64,000 nt of DNA from Blattamonas nauphoetae (Eukaryota > Preaxostyla > Oxymonadida). The notes beneath the pieces were generated by a model. It worked only from the letters and a program-made list of their open reading frames with translations. It did no database searches and had not been told where the DNA came from. Both the position numbers and the translations under genes were made by a program. The stretch spans positions 124,001 to 188,000 of the forward strand of contig JARBJD010000024.1 of the NCBI GenBank assembly GCA_033064195.1. Direction: 5' to 3'. This document shows positions 42,355-53,578 of this stretch, in pieces (positions within the stretch are counted from its first letter, which is position 1; each line of letters begins with the position of its first letter).

Positions 42355-42728
42355 CTCAACTTAGAATTTTTTGGCCCACCAACTCGACATTTGCCGAACA
42401 GAAAACCAAAATCGTCAAATTGAAAATCACTGCCTCTTGTCTGTCTGCACAGCGTTGTACGAAAACTTCACGCCATTCAGAAGATAGTCAAAAGGGTTGT
42501 TGAACTGACAGGCTTCCACCACACGCAGAGACGCATTCTCCCTCCTCTGTGTGCCCAAGATGTTCACTGGCTGACTCTCCGACGGTGTTGGCCGTGGAAG
42601 GAGGTGGATGGTGAGTGGTCACTGTGGGCTGAGTTGTGCGGGGCGGAGAGAGAGTCAGCTGCATCATCATCAGCCCCGATTCCAACATACGCGAGCAGAA
42701 TTGCATCAGCCTGAACGGGACGAGGTTA
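42355..42728. other. Intergenic; possible minus-strand protein scrap
   Basis: No clear gene. A minus-strand reading includes MQLTLSPPRTTQPTVTTHHP and SEHLGHTEEGECVSACGGSL before a stop, which could be the eroded tail of a Thr/Pro-rich surface protein. Confidence 0.25.
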
Positions 42729-43070
42729 TTGTAACAAACCGAGGTTCCTCTGATATTGAGAAGTGGTCCGAAGTAAGGGATTCGGTCCAAATAGGACCAA
42801 TGAGAACAAGAACACTTCAAAACTTAGAAGATTCTGGTCACCTTACATTTTCCAATCATCAGGGCGAACCCATGAAGAAAGGGTCAGTCGCGATGCGACG
42901 AAAGAGGAAACAAAAACTATTATATGCTTGCAACAGAAAATCCCCAACGGAGAGCAAAAAACTGTTGCAAGTCTTTGTAAAGAGAGTTCCAAAGGGAACT
43001 GGTAAACTGGCCCCCTGCCCCTCGCGGCTTGTGGTAGCAGGTCATCAAGAGGAACCTCGGTTTGTTACAA
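42729..43070. repeat. 342-bp segment with perfect 22-bp inverted ends
   Basis: TTGTAACAAACCGAGGTTCC at 42729 and its reverse complement ending at 43070 form 22-bp perfect inverted repeats. No matching target duplication is visible. The segment 42748-42789 inside recurs, reversed, at 47306-47347. It resembles a small non-autonomous transposon, abutting the larger inverted-repeat pair below. Confidence 0.55.
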
Positions 43071-43123
43071 GCACCGCCCTTCCAGTAGGTGCTGTTCAAA
43101 CCTCGGTCCCTCTGATATTGAGA
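43070..43123 (+). repeat. 54-bp inverted repeat, left partner
   Basis: Begins AGCACCGCCCTTCCAGTAGG and ends with TCTGATATTGAGA; identical in reverse complement to 47334-47387. Its outer part can itself fold (AGCACC...GGTGCT). Confidence 0.8.
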
Positions 43124-46100
43124 CTTGAAAGGAACAGAAAGAAAATAAGTGATAGATGAGCTGAAAAGAAAAAGCATCCATTATCTTGGGTTTCACTCTT
43201 TGGACCATGCTCGTCAGAGAGACCGTGACTCCCTTCGAAAGGGCTGCCACAGGCCGCAGAGTAGTCTTGATTACGTGGTTGACGAGAAATGTATGGCGGT
43301 ATCGCAGTTCTGACATCTGTAGCCTTCTGATCAGACTCATTCTGGTCGGTGTACTGTCGCCGTGAAGCATCGAGAAGAGACGATTCATCGCAGGTTGATG
43401 TTTATCCAACATATTTCTCGGTGTGTACTCGATGAGTGTGGGTGAAAGCGTTTGGAGGCTTGGTCCCATTCGGACTCGAGTCTCGAGTCAGCAGCTGTTG
43501 GAGCGAGAGAGTCGTTCAGTACTCATTGCATGAGGTGCGATATATTGCAGGTAATCCGATAGATGTGACCATGCAAGCCCTTTCTCGTTGTTTCCAGGTT
43601 CGGTTGCTAAGTCGATGGTTGGATCCGTTGTTTTCAGGACTGTCACTTCAGAGTGATGTCGTTTCCTTGTTCCCAATCTGTCGCGACTTCAGTGAGTGAA
43701 TTCAGGAAAAAAACTGACGCGGCCGCTCGTTTGGATGCCCAAGATCGTCGTCCGTTGACTGTGAGATTGGTGAAGTTTGTGTTCGTCATTTGAACGAAAC
43801 AGATCGCTGTTTGTCTTCTTCCGATAACCTTAGAGGTGATGAATACATCTCCCCTTCAATGGAGGTTCTTTCCCTGTCCGTTGATTGTATGGGGAGTACT
43901 TGTGGTCGAGTCCTTCTTCCCGAATTTCAGCTGCAGTGGAACGGCTTCGAATAGTGACAAGTCGCCAACCATTGTGATTTTCACAGTTCACCCGTTTCCA
44001 TCGAATTGGTAGAGTCAGCATTTATTGACAACAGGTGAGACACTGTGCCTTCGCAAAGGTGACGGGCGAATTCGCTGCTAGTTCGTCGTGGTGGACGAGA
44101 AATTCTTCTTCTATCATCTGACCGTCCAGTTATTCGAACCGAGATCACGCGTGTGTTCTTCGAAGGCGTAATGATCTTTGTGGACGAGTACGTCTTCCCC
44201 AAGTTTAGTCGAATAGACTTTGTTGTTGAATGATGCGTCGTGGTGATTGGACAAGCTTGGTCTGTCCACTGCGATCGTCAAAGTGGACTCAGTCATAATA
44301 CTAGACACCATTTCTTCCCTCGAATGAAGCTGAGCAAGACGGTGAGCGAACGATCATGTCTCGGATAATTACTGTCCATACATGATCAAGTCGAATGCTT
44401 CATGAGTCTGCTTGATACCCCCGATGTGTTCAGTGCCAAACAATATGATGACAGTTCGCCTATTGTCACTGCGACTAACCGCAGTCTTTGACAAGGATAT
44501 CGTTCACTACTCTCTCAAACGACCATGATAATGCCACGGAGATATTTGTCCTGACATGTACAAGGTTCCACAGATGAGAGCGGTGAGATGATATGGGCGA
44601 GAGGGTGAGGGCGATTGATAGTTCGTCGGGCTTGAACAGAAATGGTTTGTGACGGAACGAGAGTTCTTTTAGATCCGAGTAATTACCGGTGCGGCGAGTT
44701 GGAGTTCTCTTTGGAGCAGAGAAGCCCCTTTGGGTCAGAAAGGAGTCTCACTGCTGTGAACCGTTGAACGCAGATGAGCAGACGTCCTTCACATGAACCC
44801 CTCAGAAGTACCTCTTATTGAATAAGAGTTCAGTTGAATGACTCTGTCGAAATCAGAGAGTCCTTGGCAAACACCTTGTCATCTTTCTGAATCGAAACGT
44901 CGACTGATTTGTTGTTGATGGTTACGCAATGTATTTATTTGGTTACTTCGTTCCCTGTCAGATTGGGAGATCTTTCGTGATGAAGATGGATGAATTGCTT
45001 TTCCCTCCATGTTCAGACGCTGCCATAACACTTCATTGAAGCACGACTGGAGAATTCTCACTGCACTGTGGAGAACAGCTGCCACTGCCGTCTCCATGCT
45101 GCCATCATCGATGACGGGGAACACTGATCGAGCTTCGAGATGGAGAGGTCAAAGATGGGTGACAACTTCGCTCGCTACATCTTTGTCCTCCATCGATAGT
45201 CTGAATCGCGGCAACTGGAACTTGAGTTGCGTGGCGACCTGCTTCCAGATCTGTCCGACCTTGACTGGCTCAGAGGGACGCCATTGGAACTGTTTTGTTT
45301 AACTCAGCCAGATTTGATTGGGATTGGTACAGGAGTCTCCCCGTTGGAGCGAATGCAATTTGGTTGTCTGAGGTCGGCTCCTCAAGTGAGGCAGTCAGAT
45401 TGTGAAATAGGACGAGCGGTTGGTCAGTCGTTGATGTGAAGTCTGAGTCTGGTATCGGCTTCAACGATGGAAAAATCTCCAGATCTTGTCAGAGTCAGCC
45501 ATTCTGACCGCGATTTAGGTCCTCGAGAACAAGCCAGCGCTGAAAATCAGGGAGGGGTATCAATTCGTCGATTCGCCCAGTGAATGTTTTCGTGGAGCAA
45601 CGCTACTTCGTGCTCTTCCTCCTTTGACGATGATGCATCTGCGGGGTCAAAAATGCTGGGAGGGTAATGATGTTCTTTAGTTGTACCGAATGAGGACTGC
45701 TCATTGAGTCTGGTTGGTCGTAAGAGACTCTTCGTGACGAAAGGCGACCGATCTGTGTCCTAGAAGCGCTTGATGTCCAGTCGAGTCCGGGATTCTCTAA
45801 AACGAGGATCCCTTTTGCTTTAAGCTCCCTGCCAACAATTGATGCCAGATATTGCTGCCTTTGTCGGATTGAGGGAATTTTTCCTCACGAGGTGCGGCTC
45901 AAGGGCGCGAAATGAATCTGTTTGTAACTTGGTTGATCTGGGTGTTATTTTTCCGGAAAGAGTGTTCGCATCGGTGAAACACCATGCCGACGAAGTGGAA
46001 TTGGTTATTAGGAAGGTTCTAGCGTGACCGGAACGTGAGCTTTGAACATCTCCGATTCGTCGAAGATGACCTGTCCACTCCACATAAAAGACTCTCTAAT

Positions 46101-47333
46101 TGCTGAACAATCATCAATGTTTCGCATGTTTCCTCCATTGCTGAGGATCTTGTTTGTTCCCATGGCAGCTCAGACCACTTTGATGCTGAATCACGCATGA
46201 TATGTGTGGGCACTTCTGGAGTCCTAGCCAATCGAATTCCTGACCGTGTGTGGAGTCAAATAGTATAGAGGTTGTAAAAGTCGATATCTGCCGCACAATT
46301 GTTTGGGAATCAATGTCTTGATTCCATGGTTCGGATGATGACCCTCGACGTGTGACGCGGCTGTATACACCCCGCTTTCATTTCATAGGTTATGGAGATC
46401 GACCCCTAGTCGTTGCTTTCTTGCTGTATACGGTTAATCTCTCCTCAGATTGAGTCGACATGCGTCTAGGCGTCTCGAATGGTCTAACTCAATATTGTTC
46501 TGGCTTGAACGTGTTAAGTGACCCAGCAGGTGTTTCTGGACACCTCGTACACTGTCAGAGGTGTTGCTTGAGTGAAGGTCTTGGTTTGGAAACTCCGGAC
46601 CGTTGGAAAAGTTGGGCTGTGCTGATGTCGCGAATAAAGGATTGGTCAAGCATAGATCCAACAAAAGGCTAATATTTCAATATCTTAGAAACATTTTTCC
46701 TCCTCTACTCATTCATATCAGCAGGTTTTCCGCATGTTCGTCATGCCTGGAATCGGACGTTGCGTCCGATAGATAAGTGAACTCCGAAGTGCCGGAGTTG
46801 AATGTAAACTTGTTGTTCTTTTCGTATCTTCAACCCTTCCTCCTTCAAAATGAATCTGAACGCATTTGAGATGAATTGGATGATCATCTTTGTCTTCATC
46901 ATTTTCACTGCAAGTCCGTCAAAGAAGGGAGGTTTCGCCCAGGAAGGAGGACTATCCTGGTGAAAGGAGGCATATACATCGTCAGAAGGGAGACTTGTTG
47001 ATTCTGAAGAATTTTGTGATCAAGTCTTTGGAAAGCCGCCTGGAAGGTTGTTACTTCGAGCTTTTGCCTCATTGGGGCGAAATAGTGGATTGATAATGAG
47101 TGCGAGATAATTGGAGGGCTGGAGAAACGAGAAACGAGGATTGAACCGGTTGAATCCTCGATTCGTTTGTCATAAAAATGTGAATCGATTCTACGTCTCG
47201 TAGGTCACCTACATCTTGTCGGAGAGCTTCTTGCGGAATTTCGACAAAGAGTAACGTGAAGGAGGAAGGAAATTTCTGAAGTGTTCATAATCATTGTGTT
47301 CATCTTGGACCGAATCCCTTACTTCGGACCACT
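43124..47333. other. 4.2-kb interval between 54-bp inverted repeats, no recognised gene
   Basis: Open frames are short on both strands. Some minus-strand blocks look protein-like: KGLAWSHLSDYLQYIAPHAM near 43.6 kb, RMSLIRRLQMSELRYRHTFL near 43.3 kb, FPVIDDGSMETAVAAVLHSA near 45.1 kb and TNSTSSAWCFTDANTLSGKI near 45.95 kb. None matches a family I can name with confidence. With the flanking inverted repeats it could be an old mobile element whose genes are eroded. No age or type can be given. Confidence 0.35.
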
Positions 47334-47387
47334 TCTCAATATCAGAGGGACCGAGGTTTGAACAGCACCTACTGGAAGGGCGGTGCT
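47334..47387 (-). repeat. 54-bp inverted repeat, right partner
   Basis: Reverse complement of 43070-43123. Continuing inward, 47306-47347 also matches 42748-42789, so three related repeat arms exist. Confidence 0.8.
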
Positions 47388-47883
47388 GGCCGAGCGGGCC
47401 GAGCCGTGACTGAAACTGGAAGAGATCGACCTGATGTGCAACCGAGTTGAATCGATGCGTGTTTCGCGTTCCACAAGCGGTTCTTACCTGGTGACATGGA
47501 ACAATCCGGCAGGATGTGCTCGTTCTGTGGGATAGAAGCGAATGAGGGCCGAATTATGCTTCAAACACACCGTTTTCGTTTTACAGAGTTATTATTGGTG
47601 CCACTGTTTTGGATACCACACCCATTTCACTGGAACCAAGTATGTTGAAAAATACTCTGAGATAAAAGACAAACATGAATATGGAGCAAGGGGTGGAAAC
47701 AGGAAGAAAGGAGTTGGAAGTGGGGTGGTTGGTGGAGACCGTGGACGAAAATGTTTTGAGGAGAAAGATATTCTTTATTTCCTGCCACAGTTTGATAATT
47801 TTTTCTTATTTCTGTACAAAACAAAGAGAAAGGGAAAACAGAATGAAGAGAGATTGAAAAAACAACGTGGACAAGAGAAAAAG
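47388..47883. other. Upstream region of kinase gene
   Basis: Open plus-strand frame in phase with the kinase but with a low-complexity, Lys/Glu-rich composition. No conserved block, so it is treated as 5' flank. Confidence 0.4.
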
Positions 47884-50120
47884 ATGTTCACTGTGGGGAG
47901 ATCGCCATCCAACAGTCCTCCAATTGAAATTATCTGTCGAAATGGCGAATGTGATCGAAGTTCCAGATGGATGTGTGTTCTCATCTTGCTTTCCAATGAT
48001 GAATCATGTCTTCCTCTCTCTTCAGATTCGTTTGTGAAACCAATCAGCTCGGGAGGCTTTGGAAGTGTTGTTGAAATGATGGAAAATTCGACTCAGGAAC
48101 ATTATGCGGGGAAGATGATTCCGTGTGTGACACCTAAAGACACAGAACGAATCGACCGTGAAGTTAATCGACTCCGAAGGTTTAGTCATCCTGGAGTTGT
48201 GAAACTGAAAGAAGTTTCAACGATGGACAACATGAAAGTGATTATGATGGAACTGGGAAGACAATCTCTTGCAGAGATTGTGAAAGACTACACATCAAGG
48301 AAAGCTCTGATGCCTCGCGATGTTTGTTCATTATTTTGTGATTCTTTGCTGTTTTGTTGTTGTTCGTTGATGAATACAATTCCTCTCTTCTTATCATTGT
48401 GTGATTCTTCTCTGATTGGAGTAATTTTGATCCAATTTGGCTCTTTTCGTGACCGTACCACTTTTTGATGGTTTTCAGGCTGTTTATCGAGTGATGGTGG
48501 ATATCACATCAGCTCTGGCAATGATGCACAGTGAGGAGGGTGGCCGGACAGCACACGGAGATGTGAAGTTGGAAAATATTCTTCTTTTCTCAGGGGGAGC
48601 CTTTAAACTGTGTTTGTCTTTCTCACCATTAACTTCTTTTCTATCATTCATAATTTCGGTTTTCTCTGTATCCTTCCTTTCTTTTTCCATTCCCTAATTG
48701 ATCTTTTCCTTCTACTTTTATTTCTTTTCACATTTTTGGGACTTCAGGTGATTTGGGGGCGGCAGAATCGGAAGATCTGAACAGCACACGTTCGGTGATG
48801 TCTCAACTGTATGTGTCACCAGAACGAATAGAATCAGACACTGGAAAAGCGACGTGCTCATCGGATGTGTGGGCGTTGGGGATTGTTCTTCACTGGCTGC
48901 TTTTTGGAGAACCGCCTTTCAAGTCTCAGAATACAGCTCGATTGTTTCGAGAGATTGGGTTGTTCCAAGTGTCGATGATTGGAGAGAGTTGTGGAGGAGA
49001 AGAACGAGCACTTCTGATGCGAATGTTGGATCCAGTTTGTTTCTACTTTTCTTTCTTCATCTCTTCATTTTCTTATTGTTTTGTGCTTTTCTTGTTTTCT
49101 GTTCAGAATCCAGAGACTCGAGTGACGAGTTCTCAATTATGTTCATTTGGAATGTTTCGTTGTATTGAGAACACGACATCCGCACTGTGGATCCTGAAAG
49201 ATGCTGACGAAAAAACACTCCCAGATGCAATGAAGAATGTACTCGAAATGGAAGCAGAACTAAGAACCCTGAAGGAGAAACTTGCCAAATCGGAATCCAA
49301 AAGAAAAGAAGCTCAAGCACGAGTCAAAAGATTGGAGCAACAACTGAATCACATTCCAACGCTGCCAGCTAAGCCTTCGCCCCAGTCAGCGCAGAGAGAG
49401 AGTCCACAGCAGCTCCCTCAGACTCAACAGTTCCCTTCATCTCCGCAGTCCCCTTCAATTCCGTGCTTCTTTCCAGCTCAGGACTCCCATTCAACTCAGC
49501 AGTCCCCTCCAGACTGTTCGCCATTCCTGAATTGGTCAGCAGAGCATTTTGTCTCAGAGCACGAACAAGTACATATATTTCTGTCTCTGGTTGCCACGGT
49601 GAAGTTTCAGTCCTCGTTGGATGTCTCTCTGGAGGCTAAATCCGTAAAATTTCTCGAATCTGTAGATCCGCAGAATGCTACAGCAGCCACTCATTTTCTC
49701 AACAGCTTTGCATCGGCATCTGATGAGCCATCGAAGAACTTCGTACAGTCCATTGTGGTGCTCATTTCTTCACCCAGTCAAGCAATCACCGCAGCAGCAA
49801 TGAAATTACTCAAGTCTTTGTCCATCTGGTGTTCAGCTAAAGATCTTCTCAGCCTCGTGAAAGCTACTCTGATCCCTCAAGTCATCACCACTCTCAATCC
49901 ACAGTCTCTTCCATGGACAGAAGGCAAAAATATGCACATCAACCTCATGACACTCATCCGGAATTCAACCTGTCTCGCAACTCCAGGTGGTCTCACACAA
50001 CTCGGAGTTGAAGATGTCAATGAACAACAAGCTGTTCACGAGACAGTTCTGAAGCAAGTTCGACATTTCGCAATACTCTCACTCGCTCGATCTTGCAGTC
50101 GCTCTCAAACTGAAAGTTGA
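47884..50120 (+). CDS. Protein kinase fused to helical-family domain (5 exons, 606 aa, 3'-truncated)
   Basis: Exons 47884-47974, 48026-48321, 48479-48611, 48748-49034 and 49107-50120; introns of 51, 157, 136 and 72 nt, three with GTTTGT donors; phases consistent. Kinase domain ~32-285: glycine loop SSGGFGSV, HYAGKMIP with the Lys, HGDVKLENIL (155-164; the usual HRD Arg is Gly), CDLGAAE (DLG for DFG, Asp175), YVSPERIE. Both catalytic Asp and the Lys remain, so activity is plausible. A coiled-coil-like helix (about 290-345) and a Pro/Gln/Ser linker precede a helical-family domain from residue 405 (DCSPFLNWSAEH, VKFQSSLDVSLEAKSVKFLE, ETVLKQV). At about 50056 family homology stops abruptly within 'LKQV' and unrelated sequence supplies the last 20 codons and the stop, so the C-terminal third of the domain is missing. 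Confidence 0.75.
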
Positions 50121-50642
50121 TGGGAAGCGAATCGACAAGAACGAGCTTCAGAGCAAAGAATCTGTGAAGAACAAGTTCAACTCGGATGACGACGAAGAAG
50201 CTCTGTTCAACGTCAGGCCATCCTCCATCCCAACCACCGCCAGCGATACGAAGACGATGGGGAAGAAGAAGCTGAAGAAAGCTGCCACTCGCAGACATCA
50301 CTTCGGAACACACGTTCCATTTGACTCGGATGACGAAAGCGGAAGCGATGAAGAAAAAGTGAAAGAAGAGATGGATATGGACAAAGAGTGAAGCGGTTGA
50401 AAGAGCAAGAGAAGGGGAGGGCTCGTGAGCTGCATCGAAAGAAGAAGGATCAGCTCAAACAGAAAACAAAGATTGTGCGAATATTCTCTCTTTCCTCACT
50501 CTTTTCTTTAGTCTCTCAGAAAGCACCAAAGACCATGGGTAAGGTGCAGCTTGTGTCGACATCATCCGACACACTTCACAATGAATGGATTTATTCATTT
50601 CGTCTAATATATCATTGGTCTATTTTGACAGGGATGATCTAG
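50056..50642 (+). other. Unrelated Lys/acid-rich coding fragment joined to the kinase gene
   Basis: Starting at the breakpoint of the kinase gene, a different frame reads DLAVALKLKVDGKRIDKNEL, FNSDDDEEALFNVRPSS, TRRHHFGTHVPFDSDDESGS and DMDKE. With a one-base frame change it continues as VKRLKEQEKGRARELHRKKK, and a possible 45-nt intron leads to KAPKTMGKVQLVSTSSDT. The composition is that of nucleolar or ribosome-assembly proteins but I cannot name it. No ATG at the 5' end. It is best seen as a fragment of another gene fused here by rearrangement. Confidence 0.4.
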
Positions 50643-50830
50643 CAAATTTGAGATGCATTAATCGATGAATAACGAATTACAAAAATACTCCTCCTAAAGA
50701 TTTAACTTGGGCATGATCTTGAATCCATCCATCCAGGTTGCATGAGTCCGAGTATAACTAAGCGCCAAGAAAAAGCTGACACGAGTATTCTCCAATCAAT
50801 CGGCTATGATGTCTGCCATGTTCTTCGTTT
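50643..50830. other. Short intergenic region
   Basis: AT-rich spacer. Nothing recognised. Confidence 0.4.
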
Positions 50831-52410
50831 ATGAATTTTCGTAGGGAATCAAAAAACTCGGTCTCTCTCTCCATATTTAATCAAATCTCTTCTCATCTCC
50901 CAAATATAGGGGCTGGTCAGTTTGGACAGTGTGTTGAGTGCCTTTTTGATCATTTTGTCCATTCAGTGTCTATCTGGTGAAAACCGAAGAAGGTGATCGA
51001 GCGGTTAAGATGATACCAAAGGAGCATTTTAAAGAAGGAGAATATAATGCAGCCAAAGCTCTCTATAAGTACTGATTTCATGTGGTTCATTCCGTTTCAG
51101 TGAAAAATGCCCCTACCTCACCCGATTCTACGGATTTAACTATGTCACAGAGGACGAACTCTATATCATTGAACTAGAGTTCTGTAGTGCTGGAGTTTGT
51201 CATGTTGGATGTTTTTTACCCATTTTGTAGGATCTAACAAATGTCATGACCAGTGAAACAGTGATCTGTCCTGAAAGCAAAGCCAAGCGGCTCATCAAAC
51301 AAATCCTTGAGGGAATTGCTATTATCCACGACTCGAATTTAATACATCGGTCTTCACTTCTTCTCTTTATCCTTCCAGAGATCTGAAGCCAGAAAATGTG
51401 CTCCTTCACAGTAACAATCCAAATGATGGACCAATCCCAAAAATCACCGATTTTGGTCTCGCCCGTGTATTGATGGCCAATGAACTTGCCCAAACTGAGT
51501 GCGGGTATATTTATTCTTTCCCCGTTATCCCTCCAGCACTCCTTATTACATGGCCCCTGAGATTTATCTTAAACATAAGCCCTTCAACAAAAAAGCTGAT
51601 ATCTGGTCGTGTGGATGCATCTTTTATCAACTGATTACCGGTCAACTCCCTTTTCCCGCTCAAAACGCCATCGAACTTATTCAAATGCTTGAAAATCCAC
51701 CGCCGAGACTTCCAAGTCTCTCAGATGAAGCGTGGGCGTTCACAATGAAACTCCTCACAGCAGACTCGAAGACACGACCGGATGCTGTCGACATTTTGAC
51801 TGATCCATATCTCCGTGATGTCCAACTCGACTATTCATGGATCGATCAAAACATCCCCATTCATCGCCGATTGTATGAACTTGGTAATTCTCAAGCGGGT
51901 CTCTCTCCTCACATCTTCCAACTTCTTCCAATCACATCCATCGATCTGCTCCCAACCCGAGAAACCAAGTTCGAGTTCCAAAACCGGCTCTTCTCAGCAC
52001 TTATCTCCACAATCAGGTACTCGACAAAACAAAGATTCTATCCAAATAGCCTTGCCCTCTGTGCTTGGATTTTGGAGAAATTGGACAACGAGAAGAAGGG
52101 TGACAAGAGTATTCGCTACCATCTGAAGGATTGTGCCGAAGAAGCGTCTAGTTTCATCACTGGCGGTGAATTTTTTGATATCAGTGACTTTGCAACTAAA
52201 TCACCAATTTTGATGAAGCCCACCACATTTCTTCTCGCACTCGCCCTCAAACACGCCCCAGTCCATCTCCCAGATGCTCAATGCCGAGACACTATCGAAA
52301 AACTCAGCACTGACACAGGCCTACCAGCTCTCACCCCTGAATTCGCCATTCCAAACAAAGGTCCAGTGTACAACTGTCTTCTTTTCGGATATTTGTGTAA
52401 ATCTCAATGA
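50831..52410 (+). CDS. Serine/threonine protein kinase (6 exons, 470 aa)
   Basis: Exons 50831-50928, 50967-51068, 51101-51194, 51231-51349, 51379-51504 and 51537-52410, with very small introns of 38, 32, 36, 29 and 32 nt; phases agree and total 1413 nt. Motifs: IGAGQFGHVYLVK (26-38), RAVKMIP with Lys47, LIHRDLKPENVLL (HRD at 137-139), TDFGLARV (DFG 162-164), GTPYYMAPEIYLK and DIWSCGCIFYQL. All catalytic residues are present. The domain resembles ULK/NEK/CAMK-like kinases; I do not assign a subfamily. The ~190-residue C-terminal region is helical with no recognised domain. The first ~25 residues are uncertain: a GTAGGG-to-ATATAG intron inside the first exon would also keep the frame. Confidence 0.8.
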
Positions 52411-53225
52411 AATGATGCAAATAATATATGAGCGTGGAAAAAAATCAAATTTTACTGAATTCAGATTTAGTTGTTGAGTACACATCAGAAAGGTGAATTT
52501 ATAGATTTCAAGCCTGATCGCGCATGAAATGGCCTTTCTAAGATCAGCACATTTTTGCACACTTTTTATTGCAAAACACGTTCAAAGACAGGGAAAGGAT
52601 GGAAAACAACAAAAAAAGAGGTCTCTATGTGAAACAATGGACAAAATACATCCATTAAAGAGAAAAATTGAAAAAACGTGAGATTTCAGAGTTGATCGTG
52701 ACAACTTCTATGTTTTTATGAAATTGAAAAAAGTTCAGAAATGATGTATTTAGGGATGATAAACGAAGAAAGATAATTTTTTAGGAGAATTACTGCGTCA
52801 GTACGATTTTGTGACGCGAGGATTATTTCATTGAGAACTACACATTTATTGTTCAAGTTTCTTCGACTTGTCCGCACTGACGAAACTATCGCCTTCACCG
52901 CCCCATCCTCTGACTCTCTTTGTGTGTCATTGTGGGGGAGTCGACAATCTGTCGATTGCATAACAATCAAACTCTCCTCTGCGGATCTTGACAAGTTTGC
53001 CGACAGAGCAAGACACCTTCTCAATGGGCACTAACCCAGACATAAATTCGCGGTTGTCTTCTTTCACTATTTCCCTGTTATAATATTCTCATTTTCATCC
53101 CACATTGCCTGAACACCATCCTTTTCAAAAACAGAGAAACACGAGTGTGCGAAGAAGAAGACTTCACACATTCATCATTCATTTCTCTCGCCGACGATAC
53201 CACAACTGATGATCTGCTGTCCCCT
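52411..53225. other. Intergenic, with a possible small coding scrap
   Basis: AT-rich. A frame at about 52831-53034 reads ETIAFTAPSSDSLCVSLWGS and SSADLDKFADRARHLLNGH before TAA, coding-like but unrecognised. No other gene seen. Confidence 0.3.
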
Positions 53226-53421
53226 CACTCTTCATCCTAAACTCAACCCCAACCGCACTCGAGGGAAGGACAAGATTGCTGTTGGCTGACCTGAGCGGAA
53301 CCAGCAAAAGCGAACACGGCGGTGTGCAGAGTGAGCTCGATAGCACCGACACAGCAGACTTTTCTGCAACTGATTCGGGAACACTAATTGTTCATCGACA
53401 AGTTGAGGTCATCTTTCTCTA
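53226..53421 (+). other. Coding-like fragment, unrecognised
   Basis: The plus strand reads TPTALEGRTRLLLADLSGTS, KSEHGGVQSELDSTDTADFS and ATDSGTLIVHRQVEVIFL, then TAA, an acidic/Ser-rich segment with protein-like composition and no start. It could be a leftover C-terminal piece of a larger gene. Confidence 0.25.
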
Positions 53422-53578
53422 ATTTTCGTTCACACACATTCTCATTGAAGATGGTTTGTCTTGGCCCTCGTTAGCTTCTTTTTGTTCTTCCCTTTAGACA
53501 TCTGTTTCATCTCAATATCATTCTTTCTGTCTTTGATCGAATTGACCCATAACGAGCGTTTTTTCTTCCCCATTCGGA

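Noticed and set aside
43124-47333. Retroelement, Polinton or other virus-like element
   Set aside because: The inverted ends are too short and the interval too small for a Polinton, and no polymerase, integrase, ATPase or capsid signature could be read. Left as unassigned.
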